Shown piece after piece: positions 37,447 to 49,569 of a stretch of DNA of 64,000 nucleotides; position 1 is the first letter of the stretch; the number at the start of each line of letters is the position of its first letter. Source of the DNA: Hemibagrus wyckioides. Taxonomy: Eukaryota > Chordata > Actinopteri > Siluriformes > Bagridae. Location of the stretch: positions 17,526,630-17,590,629 of the forward strand of contig NC_080722.1 in assembly GCF_019097595.1 (NCBI RefSeq), read 5' to 3'. A program made the position numbers and the translations under genes. The notes under the pieces were generated by a model. The model searched no databases, was not told where the DNA came from, and saw only the letters and a list, made by a program, of their open reading frames with translations.

Positions 37447-38692
37447 CACTATATTGCCAAAAGTATTCGCTCACCCATCCAAATAATCAGAATCAGGTGT
37501 TCCAATCACTTCCATGGCCACAGGTGTATAAAATCAAGCACCTAGGCATGCAGAGTGTTTTTACAAACATTTGTGAAAGAATGGGTCGCTCTCAGGAGCT
37601 CAGTGAATTCCAGCGTGGAACTGTGATAGGATGCCACCTGTGCAACAAATCCAGTCGTGAAATTTCCTCGCTCCTAAATATTCCACAGTCAACTGTCAGC
37701 TGTATTATAAGAACGTGGAAGTGTTTGGGAACGACAGCAACTCAGCCACGAAGTGGTAGGCCACGTAAACTGACGGAGCGGGGTCAGCGGATGCTGAGGC
37801 GCATAGTGCGAAGAGGTCGCCAACTTTCTGCAGAGTCAATCGCTACAGACCTCCAAACTTCATGTGGCCTTCAGATTAGCTCAAGAACAGTGTGCAGAGA
37901 GCTTCATGGAATGGGTTTCCATGGCCGAGCAGCTGCATCCAAGCCATAGATCACCAAGTGCAATGCAAAGCGTCGGATGCAGTGGTGTAAAGCACACCGC
38001 CACTGGACTCTAGAGCAGTGGAGACACGTTCTCTGGAGTGACGAATCACGCTTCTCCATCTGGCAATCTGATGGACGAGTCTGGGTTTGGCGGTTGCCAG
38101 GAGAACGGTACTTGTCTGACTGCATTGTGCCAAGTGTAGTTTGGTGGAGGGGGGATTATGGTGTGGGGTTGTTTTTCAGGAGCTGGGCTTGTCCCCTTAG
38201 TTCCAGTGAAAGGAACTCTGAATGCTTCAGCATACCAAGACATTTTGGACAATTCCATGCTCCCAACTTTGTGGGAACAGTTTGGAGCTGGCCCCTTCCT
38301 CTTCCAACATGACTGTGCACCAGTGCACAAAGCAAGGTCCATAAAGACATGGATGACAGAGTCTGGTGTGGATGAACTTGACTGGCCTGCACAGAGTCCT
38401 GACCTCAACCCGATAGAACACCTTTGGGATGAATTAGAGCGGAGACTGAGAGCCAGGCCTTCTCGTCCAACATCAGTGTGTGACCTCACAAATGCGCTTC
38501 TGGAAGAATGGTCAAAAATTCCCATAAACACACTCCTAAACCTTGTGGACAGCCTTCCCAGAAGAGTTGAAGCTGTTATAGCTGCAAAGGGTGGACCGAC
38601 ATCATATTGAACCCTATGGATTAGGAATGGGATGTCACTTAAGTTCATATGCGAGTCAAGGCAGGTGAGCGAATACTCTTGGCAATATAGTG
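37447..38692 (+). mobile_element. Tc1-like transposon, full length, copy 2
   Basis: The 1246-bp element is flanked by TA on each side (37445-37446 and 38693-38694) and begins CACTATATTGCCAAAAGTAT. It inserted into or beside a (TA)n run. It belongs to the same family as 30762-31976 but lies in the opposite orientation. The length difference of 31 bp is fully explained by 33 nt lost from copy 1 and 2 nt lost from copy 2. Confidence 0.95.
37581..38610 (+). pseudogene. Tc1-like transposase pseudogene
   Basis: The frame starts at the same [13 protein letters not shown] as copy 1. It is broken by a nonsense codon at about 37947 (TAG where copy 1 has TAC, after AAASKP) and by a 2-nt deletion near 38138 (gtgtagtttgg here, gtgtaaagtttgg in copy 1). 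After the deletion the third reading frame runs to a normal family C-terminus, KGGPTSY. All three catalytic positions are still encoded, but in separate pieces, so no active enzyme is expected. Confidence 0.93.
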
Positions 38693-38694
38693 TA

Positions 38695-40340
38695 TTTTCT
38701 TATGTTTTTAGGGGTCCATTTAGAAGGGAAACATGTATGACTTCTTACATTATAGCATTTGTAAGATTTCAGTACGAATGGACTGAAAGCTTTGCCTCAG
38801 AATTAAACTTAACCACCTGAAAGCTACAGATATGAAAAGAATAGGACGTTTCCTTATTGCGGTAGGACATGATTATAGAAAATGCACAAAGAGAGAAAAA
38901 ATAATTCAAAGCATTTTTTTTTCCCTCATGCATTTTTATTAAGACTTGATCAAACAATATGTTGGTTATTAAAACTATGGCTTGTGGTCATAAATAATGC
39001 AGTAAGCATTGTTTCGTTGAATCTTTCACACAACTGATGTACTAGTGAAGTTTATAAATATGTCATACGGTATAATGATATGTGGTAGAGGTAGTAGCCA
39101 TTTCACTACAATATTACACATTTCAAAGAAAACCTAGGGTCTTTTACGTAGATATACAAAAAAAATAAATTGAAAAATAATGGGAAATACCCCAAATACT
39201 AAAAAGGTCTATAGTTCTGTGGTGAATTAAGACTGTGACTTATACATACACTTCACAGGGTATATTAATGCAGTAGATGAAGGGTTTATCCTTGCATTAT
39301 TTATTACTCTTGCTACTCATTGTCAAAAGCTTTAAACTACATGTGATTTTATTTGCTACAGCTAAATTTAATCAAACAATTCTGAGTACAAGGTTACCTG
39401 TCATTTATAAGATGCCCATATGTAGGTGACTAGGCGTGATGGACAAATGACTTTGTTAGTAACAGTCTCTTTAAAAAGCACATAAACACTATGAGGCACA
39501 AGCAAACAAAACAGACAGCAATAGAGCAACATCCAGTAACACCAACACTGATGATTAACTATCAAAACAATACTGAACACTGTGGGCACCAAACAATTAT
39601 ACCTCATTTGCAACCTAATGCTTCTCTTCACAAATTAAAATGCTAATCTATATTAAAGGAGTACCACTAATAGAAAAAGGTGACTGGGAATGGTAATTTG
39701 CTCGCAATACAAATCCCATGTATTATATGTGTCTATCTTCAGTTAAACCAGCATATATATACCATATATATGTCTATATGGTCTTACCTTTAAAATTGGT
39801 CCTGCATTTCAAGTGCAACCAGTGATGTCTAATTACAATATGACATTGATTTTTCTTTTAGAGAAGCCAAAGGCAAATGACTGAATACCCCATTCTTTTG
39901 GGGTGGGGGGTTGGGGGGGGGCAACTATTTTAAAATGTATCTACAAAAATGCTATTGTAAGCTCTTCAAACTGAAATGCAATGTCCTGCAACAAGACAAC
40001 GTCCCAAAGCAAAATAAGGCAAAATCAACAGAAAATGACTTTATATTAAAGTTTTGACAAAATATCTAAATGCTGCTCAGAGGATATGAAAACACTGGAG
40101 GCAGTTATAGAGGTGAAAGGTGAACACAGACATTATTAGAGAACATTCATACTGCATTCAGCAAGTGCAAATGTTTGGTTTCAATTGCATCAACGTATAC
40201 TATCTGAAATGTATTGGGATCGTACATCTAATTACATTTTCAACTTCATTTTTCATTTCAAAGATGCAACATTTAAAAGATTCATAATGAAATTATAAAA
40301 TATACAAATGTAAAGGTAATGTAAATGTAGAAGGTACACA
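38695..40340. other. Intergenic, no gene recognised
   Basis: AT-rich sequence. The only distinctive element is a G-run cluster at 39900-39921, listed separately. Confidence 0.6.
39900..39921 (+). other. Guanine-run cluster, possible G-quadruplex
   Basis: Runs of four, six and nine G are separated by only one and two T, in otherwise AT-rich DNA. The nine-G run can supply two G-triplets, so a four-tract quadruplex is possible. Formation is inference. Confidence 0.7.
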
Positions 40341-40450
40341 GCATCCACTTTAATAGGAACACCTGTACACCTGCTCATTCATGCAGTAATCCAATCATTC
40401 AATCATGTGGCTGTAGAGCAGTGCATAAAATCATGCAGATACTGGTCAAG

Positions 40451-40830
40451 TGTCGAGTTTATTTGTCGTATGTACAGATGTCGGTGACTGGTTGTACAAT
40501 GAAATGCTTAGGTGAGGCTCAGTCAAACTACAGCAATAATTTAAGCAAAAACATAAAGCAAAAAATAAAACACTTAGGAATAGTAATAGTATATACAGTA
40601 TATGGATATGTGTACATATCTATTTATATATTATAAACTGAAGTAGTTAAAATCATGGAAGGTGTGCAAAATATACAGAGTGCAAGTAAGGTGCAAAAAG
40701 GACTGAGTATCAATAGGGCACTCCCAAAATGTTAACAAATAGTGTGCAAGTAGGTGCAAAGGTACTGATGATTGTGTGGTCTGTTATCAGATAGCAGTGC
40801 AACAATATGTTAAGTACACAGTCTTTTGTT
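40451..40830 (-). mobile_element. LINE-type 3' end fragment nested in a MITE
   Basis: The beginning (gtcgagtttatttgtcgtat, then gttgtacaatgaaatgctta) reads on the minus strand like the 3' tail of a fish LINE or SINE that ends in short simple repeats. The body repeats 'gtgcaa' motifs (gtgcaaaatatacagagtgc, gtgcaagtaggtgcaaagg). No protein is encoded. Confidence 0.5.
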
Positions 40831-40831
40831 C

Positions 40832-41115
40832 AGTTCAATTCAATTTAATTTATTTGTATAGCACCTTTTACATTGGACATTGGCTCAAAGCAGCTTCACA
40901 AAAAGAAGAGAAACAGAGAAAGGAGAGAAAAAAAAATACATTATTAAATTAAATTACACTATTTTATCTCTATTTTATCCATAATGAGCAAGCCGGTGGC
41001 AAGGGTGGCAAGGAAAAACTCCCTGTGATGATATGAGGAAGAAACCTTAAGAGGAACCAGGCTCAGAAGAGAACCTCATCCTCATTTGGGTGACACTGGA
41101 CAGTAAATAATGTAA
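40832..41115 (+). repeat. Dispersed fish repeat nested in a MITE
   Basis: The stretch caatttaatttatttgtata gcacctttta, then tatgaggaagaaaccttaag and aggaaccaggctcagaag, then ctcatcctcatttgggtgac, is a familiar high-copy repeat of fish genomes. I recognise the consensus but not a class name. Confidence 0.55.
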
Positions 41116-41734
41116 ATGTAACTAAATAACATCCTTTCTACAACAGCAATCAAGGCCCATGAGGAACTATTAGGTCATTGTAGGTTGTTGTGATTTACAG
41201 TGAGTGTGCAGTTCATGTTCAATGTTCATGATCATGTTCGCAGAGAGTCTGCATTTCATGTTCAGCTGATGCTCACATCAAACATCAGAATGGGAAAAAC
41301 CTGATCTCTGTGACTTTTAACCATTGGTACAAGACAGATTAGTTTGAGTATTTCAGAAACTGTTGATCTCCAGGAATTATCACATATAACTGTCTGTCTG
41401 AGTTTACAGGAAATGGTGAGAGAAAAAAAAACACTGAGTGTATTTGATAAATAGCACATGCCCATGTCTACACACATTCCCTTTCAGACTGTCTGATTTA
41501 TTTGATCACTTCGGAGTGGTGAACCCTGTTGAATTTCCTTTCTAATATTGCAAATGTGTGGTATGTTACAAGGGGTGCATTTGTAAGAACCCATTAAACC
41601 CATGCTTGCACATTGCACTGTCTAAGTCTTCTAATATCAGCAGCACTAATAGTGCACTCAATCAGATACGCATTCATACCTCCAGGTCGCCATGACACTG
41701 CTCACAGACATATGCTCTGAAATAAAGGAGTGTG

Positions 41735-41752
41735 TTATTTAAATATGTTACA

Positions 41753-41809
<57 letters not shown>

Positions 41810-42258
41810 GTATATAATGTTTCATCTGCTGCTATATTAATGTTTATTTGCATTACTTCAACCGCTGCTACTGCATTTTTGCACAATCCACATTGTCATG
41901 TTGCTCTACATATGTTACAATCATATATTTTACCTATTTTTTACAGTTTCTCAAGTTTGCACATCATTACATTTTGTTTCACTGCACATATTTTTTTCGC
42001 CGCTATGTGTCCTGTCTTGTGTTGTTTTTTTGTACTTCCTGTTTCAAGAGACCTTCTCTTGTCTTTGCTCTGTTTGCACCCGTTGCACTTTATGTAGCTA
42101 AGACAAACTCCTGTCCTAGCTCTGTGTTGCTGTCTGTTGGAACTATATGTTGTATGTTGTCTATGTAGCACCAGGATCCTGGAGAAACGTTGTTTCATTT
42201 CACTATGTACTGCATCAGCTATGTGTAGTTTAAATGACAATAAAAGCTTCTTGACTAT
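41735..42258 (+). mobile_element. 5'-truncated L2/CR1-like LINE, 3' UTR only
   Basis: This is the same family and layout as the minus-strand element at 43600-45905. Shared features are a (CA)n run at 41752-41797, then caaccgctgct, ttttgcacaat, tgctctgtttgcacc, gtcctagctctgtg, gtagcaccaggatcctgg, gaaacgttgtttcatttcac and gacaataaaagcttcttga at the end. It contains no protein frame of its own. Confidence 0.8.
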
Positions 42259-42810
42259 AGATGAATTATCCATTTGTGGAGAAATTATAGTGGGATAAAA
42301 ACCAGGAGTGTAGTGTGACAGTATGAATTTTATCCAGTGAAGCATTTCAACAAAGCTAATCATTGCATTTACTTCAAGCAAATTATCAAGTACAGATGTT
42401 GAGTATATCCAGCAATTCATCTTTTCATGTTTTAAGTGTTACTTTCAGTTATTAGTGGCATAAAATCCCTCTTTGATCCTTATAGGCTATTCACTTTAAA
42501 GTCCTAGCTCTACACTTAGCACTGTCTTCATTTACATAAATTGGTAGTGTGCAGACAGCTTCTCTGCCTAATTAGATTCTCAAGTAACTAGCAGTGTTGT
42601 TTAAGACACAGTGTTGGTGAGGGTGCAAATAATGCTTTTTTCCCCAGAAACAAGGAACATGTGGTTTGTTTTTGCTCTCCACTTTTCCTGCCATGACCTG
42701 GTCATGTTGTGTTGATGATGTTTGGGGAACAGCAGCACATTAGTGTGTGTCTGCAAAAAGCAGATAATAAAACATGGTCTTCAGGCAGGAAACAATGATA
42801 AACTGGTGTA
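42259..42810. other. Intergenic, no gene recognised
   Basis: Short unique-looking AT-rich segment between a LINE fragment and a compound microsatellite. Confidence 0.5.
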
Positions 42811-42991
<181 letters not shown>

Positions 42992-43599
42992 TATTTTAAT
43001 AACAACTTTAAATCATGAAAGTTGTACATTAACAATTTATAGTTTATCCACAATGTAGGATTTGAAATAGGTGAATACTTTCCTTTACACTGCAGAAAAA
43101 ACACACAGTGAAAAAATATCCTTTCTTTCATTCCTTATATTTTTATACTTAACTATGTAGTTTATTATTTGCAGAGTCAGGTTATTTAACCTCAGAACAG
43201 TATTGTCCCCTGTGATGTGTGATTAAACAGTTATTTGGCAGGTAGGTGGTTTGTGAATCACGCTAAATGTGACATATTGAAACAGATACATGGTATGTGT
43301 TGGTATAGCAACGGTGGCATCTACAGTCACTGCTAACTGCAGCATTTTGGTTTTTTTTATACATCAGTTACGCTGTGGAACTGGCTAATAATTTTTATGC
43401 TTGTTTTTTTGGCAAATGGTTGAATTTCATCCAAATAATGGACAGGATTGCATCAGACATTTCATTAGTAATCATTAGTAATGAATACATTAGCAAGACA
43501 ATCACTAAAGTCTTTTTCACATACAGCAATGAATCTAATGCAGAAACAAGACGATTTTTTCAAGAAAAAACCAAAGGTACAATATTATTGTGTAGATCT

Positions 43600-45905
43600 T
43601 GTAGTCTTGTTCAAGATTCAAGACTCAAGATTCAAGAAGCTTTTATTGTCATTTCAACCACATACAGCTGGCGCAGTACATAGTGAAATGAAACAACGTT
43701 TCTCCAGGACCTGGTGCTACATAAACATACAACAACAAGTTCAATACAAAACAACAAACAACACCACAGAGCTAGGACAGAAGTTTGTCTTAGCCACGTA
43801 AAGTGCACAGTGTGCAGCTAGGTGCAAACAGAGCATAGACAAGACAGTGCAAAAAAGACAATAAATACAATAAAGACAACACAAAAGAACACAGGACACT
43901 TAGCGCCGAAAAGAAATAAAAAGAATGTGTACTGGAATGTAAGTGAAATAAAATAGATAAAGTGAAATGATGTAAAGTATTGTGCAAAAATATTGTGCAA
44001 AAATACACAGCAGCGGTTGAGGTAGTGCAAATAGAATAAACATAAATATAACTATAGCAGCGGATGGCAGGTAGAGGTAGTGCAGTAAGTAATGAACAGT
44101 ATAAATTATGTGTGTGTGTGTCCACACAGTCAAGAGAGAGTGTGTGTATCTGTGTGTGAGAGAGACAGAGAGTTAGTATACAGTTCAGTCCTGAGTGAGA
44201 GTGTGTGTGTGTGTGAGAGAGTGTAGAACAGTTCAGTCCTGAGTGAGAGTGTGTGTGAGAGTGTAGAACAGTTCAGTCCCGGGTGTTGAGGAGCCTAATG
44301 GCTTGAGGAAAGAAACTGTTACACAGTCTGGTTGTGAGGGCCCGAATGCTCCGGTACCTCTTTCCAGATGGCAGGAGGGTGAAGAGTGTGTGTGAGGGGT
44401 GTGTGGGGTCAGCCACAATGCTGTTGACTTTGCGGATGCAGCGTGCGGTGTAAATGTCTGTGATAGAGGGGAGAGACACTCCGATGATCTTCTCAGCTGT
44501 CCTCACTATCCGCTGAAGGGTCTTGCGATCTGAGACGGTGCAGTTCCCAAACCAGGTAGTGATGCAGCTGCTCAGGACGCTCTCCATGGTCCCTCTGTAG
44601 AACACAGTCAGGATGGGGGAAGGGAGATGGGCTTTACTCAGCCTCCTCAGGAAGTAGAGGCGATGCTGGGCTTTCTTGGTGATGGAGCTGGTGTTGAGTG
44701 ACCAGGTGAAGTTCTCCGCCAGATGGACACCAAGGAATTTGATGCTCTTGACGATCTCCACAGAGGAGCCATCGATGGACAGCGGAGAATGGTCACACTG
44801 TGCTCTCCTGAAGTCAACAACCATCTCTTTGGTCTTGTCGACGTTCAGGGAGTGGTTGTTGGCTCTGCACCAGGCTGTTAGATGTTGCACCTCCTCTCTG
44901 TAAGCTGACTCGTCGTTCTTGCTGATGAGACCCACCACGTTCGTGTCATCAGCGAACTTGACGATGTGGTTGGAGCTGTGCATTGCTGCACAGTCGTGAG
45001 TCAGCAGAGTGAACAGCAATGGACTGAGCACACAGCCCTGAGGTGCTCCAGTGTTCAGTGTGGTGGTGCTGGAGATACTGCTCCCGATCCGGACTGACTG
45101 AGGTCTCCCAGTCAGGAAATCCAGGATCCAGTTGCAGAGAGAGGTGTTCAGGCCCAGGAGACTCAGCTTCTTAACCAGCTGCTGAGGGATGATTGTGTTG
45201 AATGCTGAACTGAAATCTATGAACAGCATTCGAACGTAGGAGTCTTTGCAGTCCAGGTGTGTGAGGGCCAGATGCAGGGTTGTGGTGATGGCGTCTTCCG
45301 TGGAACGGTTAGGACGATACGCAAACTGCAAGGGGTCCAGCGAGGGTGGTAGCTGTGACTTGATGTGCCTCATGACGAGCCTCTCGAAGCATTTCATCAC
45401 GATTGGTGTGAGTGCGACGGGACGGTAGTCATTGGGGCAGGAAACCGTAGACTTCTTTGGCACAGGGACGATGGTCGTTGTCTTGAGGCACGTAGGGATG
45501 ATGGAGCTGCTCAGCGAGATGTTGAAGATGTCAGTGAAGACATCTGCTAGCTGCTCCGCACACTCCCTGAGAACTCTGCCAGGAATGTTGTCTGGTCCAG
45601 CGGACTTCCGTGGGTTAACTCTGTATAGAGTTCTCTTCACGTCAGCCGTGGTGAGACAAAGCACTGGGTCATTAGGAGGAGGGATGGTCTTCCTCGCTGT
45701 TGTGTTGTTCTGTGCCTCAAACCGAGCGTAGAAGTCGTTCAGCGCATCTGGAAGGGAGGCGTCACTGTCACAGGAAGGTGAAGTTGTCCTGTAGTTGGTG
45801 ATCGCCTGAATGCCCTGCCACATGCGCCGGGAGTCTCTGCGGCGGGAGTCTTGTGTGGATGCTGTAACTGCAGGGTTTCTGGGATTGATTAGATCAAGCA
45901 GCATT
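43600..45905 (-). mobile_element. L2/CR1-like LINE, 5'-truncated, open RT frame
   Basis: The 3' end lies at the left, where the minus strand ends gacaataaaagcttcttgaa followed by a short TTGAATCTTGA-type simple repeat. The 3' UTR carries a GT/CA microsatellite at 44108-44218. The RT gene fills 44273-45904. There is no endonuclease domain, so the element was truncated on insertion at about 45905, as is usual for LINEs. No clear target-site duplication was found by eye. Confidence 0.88.
44273..45904 (-). CDS. LINE reverse transcriptase, N-terminally truncated
   Basis: A 543-codon frame without stops encodes the reverse transcriptase and C-terminal part of a non-LTR retrotransposon ORF2. Motifs in order: [14 protein letters not shown], then [19 protein letters not shown], the catalytic aspartate in [24 protein letters not shown], and the FADD box in [13 protein letters not shown]. 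The C-terminus [16 protein letters not shown] ending RLLNTRD is typical of fish L2-type elements. The apurinic endonuclease that should precede it is missing, so the apparent ATG at 45904 is internal to the original ORF. An intact frame over 1.6 kb suggests a recent insertion. Clade (L2 versus another CR1-group lineage) is inferred from motif style only. Confidence 0.88.
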   Translation of the reverse strand: MLLDLINPRNPAVTASTQDSRRRDSRRMWQGIQAITNYRTTSPSCDSDASLPDALNDFYARFEAQNNTTARKTIPPPNDPVLCLTTADVKRTLYRVNPRKSAGPDNIPGRVLRECAEQLADVFTDIFNISLSSSIIPTCLKTTTIVPVPKKSTVSCPNDYRPVALTPIVMKCFERLVMRHIKSQLPPSLDPLQFAYRPNRSTEDAITTTLHLALTHLDCKDSYVRMLFIDFSSAFNTIIPQQLVKKLSLLGLNTSLCNWILDFLTGRPQSVRIGSSISSTTTLNTGAPQGCVLSPLLFTLLTHDCAAMHSSNHIVKFADDTNVVGLISKNDESAYREEVQHLTAWCRANNHSLNVDKTKEMVVDFRRAQCDHSPLSIDGSSVEIVKSIKFLGVHLAENFTWSLNTSSITKKAQHRLYFLRRLSKAHLPSPILTVFYRGTMESVLSSCITTWFGNCTVSDRKTLQRIVRTAEKIIGVSLPSITDIYTARCIRKVNSIVADPTHPSHTLFTLLPSGKRYRSIRALTTRLCNSFFPQAIRLLNTRD

Positions 45906-45909
45906 ATGT

Positions 45910-48900
45910 TTAGAGGTCAAAGAAAAGTCACAATGGAAGCTTGAGGCTCCAGTGCACTGAAATTGTATGATGAGATAAATAGTTATTAAGCCATGAATGT
46001 CACCAGAGGTAATTAGCATTTAAAATGCTGATGATAATTAAGTAATATAATGTAGAACACATTAGAATGCACAGGAAATGCAAAGTGGGCCGCACACACA
46101 CACACACAAAAATTATTATAACACCAATGCAAATAAATAAATCATATTCATATATTATAGTTATACCTTTCTTTTATATTTATAATGGTCTATAGCCAAT
46201 TACTCATAATGATATCTGCACAGAAATGTGCTAAAAGAGGATAAATTATTTCTTTGGGATTTCTATACTGACAGCCATACTTAAATAAAGAAGAAACTTA
46301 AATCTTTTTTTCGGCTGGTTTATTTCATTGACATTGATTTCATGAAACGTCACAGTCTCATTAACATAGCAGCCAGTCTGGATAAATCCCCAAGATTAAT
46401 AGTACAATGTAGTCCGGTGCACACACTCAACCCACAACCCCTTAATTTATTTCCATTGAATGGTTTCCTTGGGACACTTATGAGAATCTGTCATCCTTTC
46501 ATATGCTTTGGAAGACAGGGGGAAGTGATTTTTTTTAGATTGATCCACTTGGAGGACACCAAGCAGGTATGTGAAAAGAAAAAGAAGTGCTGATTTATAT
46601 TTAGTCCTGCTATTAGGTGTATCTGAGTGATGAAGGGGGTGTGAAATGGTAGCAATGGAATTAGCACCTTAGAAGGAATGAAACATGTCACTTAATACCA
46701 TTTATTAAGGAACATTAAACTTGGTAAGGAATTCCAAGGGTTATCTTTACAAAATTTATCGCCTCTATAGTAACAAAACAAGTTAAACAAACAATACTAA
46801 AAAACAGCTTCATAGTTTGAATTTGAGGTGACCCCACTTGGCTTAAATTTGTTGTTTCTGATCTGTTAATGCAATATCTGCTTGTTGATGACCACTACCT
46901 TATTGCTCCAGCTGCTCTTGCTTGTCCTCTCAGGTAAAAATAAAAATGAATTTTCCAGAAAGGGAGATTTGGTTGATTTTCTTGAGATTTATCTGATAAC
47001 TTGACTAGTGACTGGTGACCATCTCTTTAAATTTGGTGCTGTGCTGAACATTGGCTATTAGCTGAGCCCTGAAAATGTTCATCTGAATTCACAGACTGTG
47101 GACAGACTGTGAGGCATTTGCACAGACTGAAAAGTGTTTATTAGGAAAATGATTAATGTATGAAGTTTCTTCTCTGTAAGTCACGCTGCTGTCACACTGG
47201 GTTCTGCATTTTCCTGGCTGCCTCATAAAACCTCTGTTATGGGAAGCACATGGACTATGGGTCTGTCAAGAACAGACATCTGTTGCGTAAGGAAAATGTA
47301 GATTATGAGTCATGGTCAAGTAATGCGTTTTATATCACACATGGAATAATAGATGTATTAACATAATGGAAGTAACTTGGAGCTAATTTACACCTTAATG
47401 CTAATTTTAAACTGTGTCAACACCATGGCTAAAGGCATAGAAAGCTTTTGTTATATTGGCATAAATAATGGGAAATTTCTGTCTAAAACCAGATTAATAC
47501 AGGCTACGGAACTGTTCAGTGAGCAGTGAAATGCCAAAGCCTGCAAGCGTTTTCTCCTACCCTGAAAATGTAGCAAGAGAAAGAACATAAAGGAAATAAA
47601 AGAGGAGCGACACAGTTGTTTTAGTGCCTCACAGAGAGGGGTTTTTGTTGAAGACAACTCAGCCATCACATTTTGACAACTGTAATTAATCATTTTACAG
47701 CATGGAAACATGATTAAAACAGCCACAATAGTTAACGATTGCAAATGGCATTTTTTCATTTATTACAATATGCAGTAATAAGAATGACGGTCATTAAGTG
47801 GTTACATTTGAAAGATTTGGGTAAGGAATTGTGGGTTCCCAGATTTATTCGATGTATTCATGGTGCTCACTGGTATTGTTCAGTATCGACTGAGTGGAGG
47901 TGGAAATGATTTGGCACCTCTGGCATAATGATTACAGCGGATGTTCATCTCTCATTGACCTTTCGCTGATTTCACCACTGCATTTACATAATGCAAATGA
48001 TGTATTAGCTAAAATATATTCTATAAATTTCTTAGCTGTTGCATTTTATGTATTTTAAATTAAGCCTACATATCTGTATAGCATGAGCCCTAAATGGCAA
48101 TAGTATCTTAGTTATTGTATTATTTGGAAAGCAGATATGACAACATAGGACTCACTGCATCACTCCTGAGGCAAACGCACAGTGAGAATTTTCCTGTTTA
48201 GATGGAAAGGATGAAAATAACCCTAGAAGATTAAACATTAAGTTATATGGAGTGCTGGCATCCAAAGCTGATCTACTGTAGGGTAGAGAAAGTGAATAAT
48301 AGGGTAATTCTCAGAAGGGCAGGTATAATTCCATAAACAATTGAAAGGAGCAGCATAGTGTTATAGCCCATAGAATTGAACAATAAATTTGATGTTTATA
48401 TTTCCTGCATGATCCATTTGACAAAACTTTTTATTTCTTTTGATTTTGGAAGCTACCACAAAACTTAAAAACTGAAAAACACTGAAATACTCAATTGGAT
48501 TAATACACAAAATAATGGCATCCAATGAAATATTGTATTAATGTTAAAAGCATTTTTCTTAAAACAGCATTGTTGTTACTATAATACATTTCTGTAGCAC
48601 TAAGTGTAGCTCTGTTAATCTGTAAACTTAAAAATGTCTAGTCATAACCAGTAAAAATCATCAGTGACACATATACAGCTGCTTTCATGCATCTTACTCA
48701 GTAATGCTAAAATACAAGCTAAGGCTAAGTTAACCTTCAGCATAGCTTGATTTAAGTGTTGATTAATTCATTTGAACACATTTATCCACACAAAACTGTT
48801 TAATCAATAGTCAATATGTAAACCTTTTGTGAGATATTATGAAAATAAACTGATATGTCAATAAAAGGTCTGTAATAGTCTGCTGGATCAAATTGATCAA

Positions 48901-49565
48901 ATATTAAATTAAAAAAATATTGAAAGCTGAATTTCTGAAACTTCTAAATCCAGCAGGATGACATACCTTGAATTCTCAACTCTCTCAAACTGTCTCACAT
49001 CTTCTTCTGTCATCTTCTGGTGACCTCATTATGGGTTTCTGGCACAACATTAGAATACTAATACTAGTACTAGTAGGTATGATGCTCGCTCATTTAAGGC
49101 TATTTAAGCATTTGAATATGCTTTATTTATACTACTCTTTGGTGGGACAAATGATTGTATCATCTAATTTAAGTCAATTGTGTTATATCTGAGCCTTTCT
49201 CCATTTATCCATTAATCCATTTTCTATCATATTTATCCTACCCAGGGCTGTGGTCAACATCAATAAAACTCCTTATGCTTTTTCTTTTTGGTAAATTATA
49301 TATAAAAAAAAGAGAAATTATACTACATTAGTACTACTAAATGAGAATAAACTTTTGTTTTTAAACTTGCTAAAATTGGATGAGGTTTTTTCCTAGTCTC
49401 TTCTGGCTTGCTCATTAGGGATCTAGTTCTTTTGGTGAGTTATGTTACTTGAGGAAAGTTCCACTGCAGTGGAATTTTTAAAAGGTTAACTGGGTTGACA
49501 TATTAAAATTGGTATTAACAATAAGAACATACATTATATTTTATGTAACTCTAATCAACAATTCC
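45910..49565. other. Intergenic, no gene recognised
   Basis: AT-rich and gene-poor. A short CA run lies at about 46094-46109. The segment around 47930-48010 includes tgacctttcgctgatttcac and an octamer-like atgcaaat; it could be a conserved regulatory element, but sequence alone does not show that. No exon or full transposon is recognised. Confidence 0.55.
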
Positions 49566-49569
49566 ATAT

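Larger units (their letters stand above)
40346..41440 (+). mobile_element. Tc1-type MITE interrupted by nested insertions
   Basis: The element starts with CACTTTAATAGGAACACCTG at 40346 and runs to about 40450. It resumes at about 41255 with ctgatgctcacatcaaacat and goes on to about 41440, where its right end is missing. About 800 bp of other repeats lie between the two halves, so these inserted later. It is the same family as 36791-37136. Confidence 0.7.

Noticed and set aside
46342..46593. An 83-codon plus-strand frame.
   Set aside because: No family resemblance and a low-complexity lysine/cysteine end; no supporting context.
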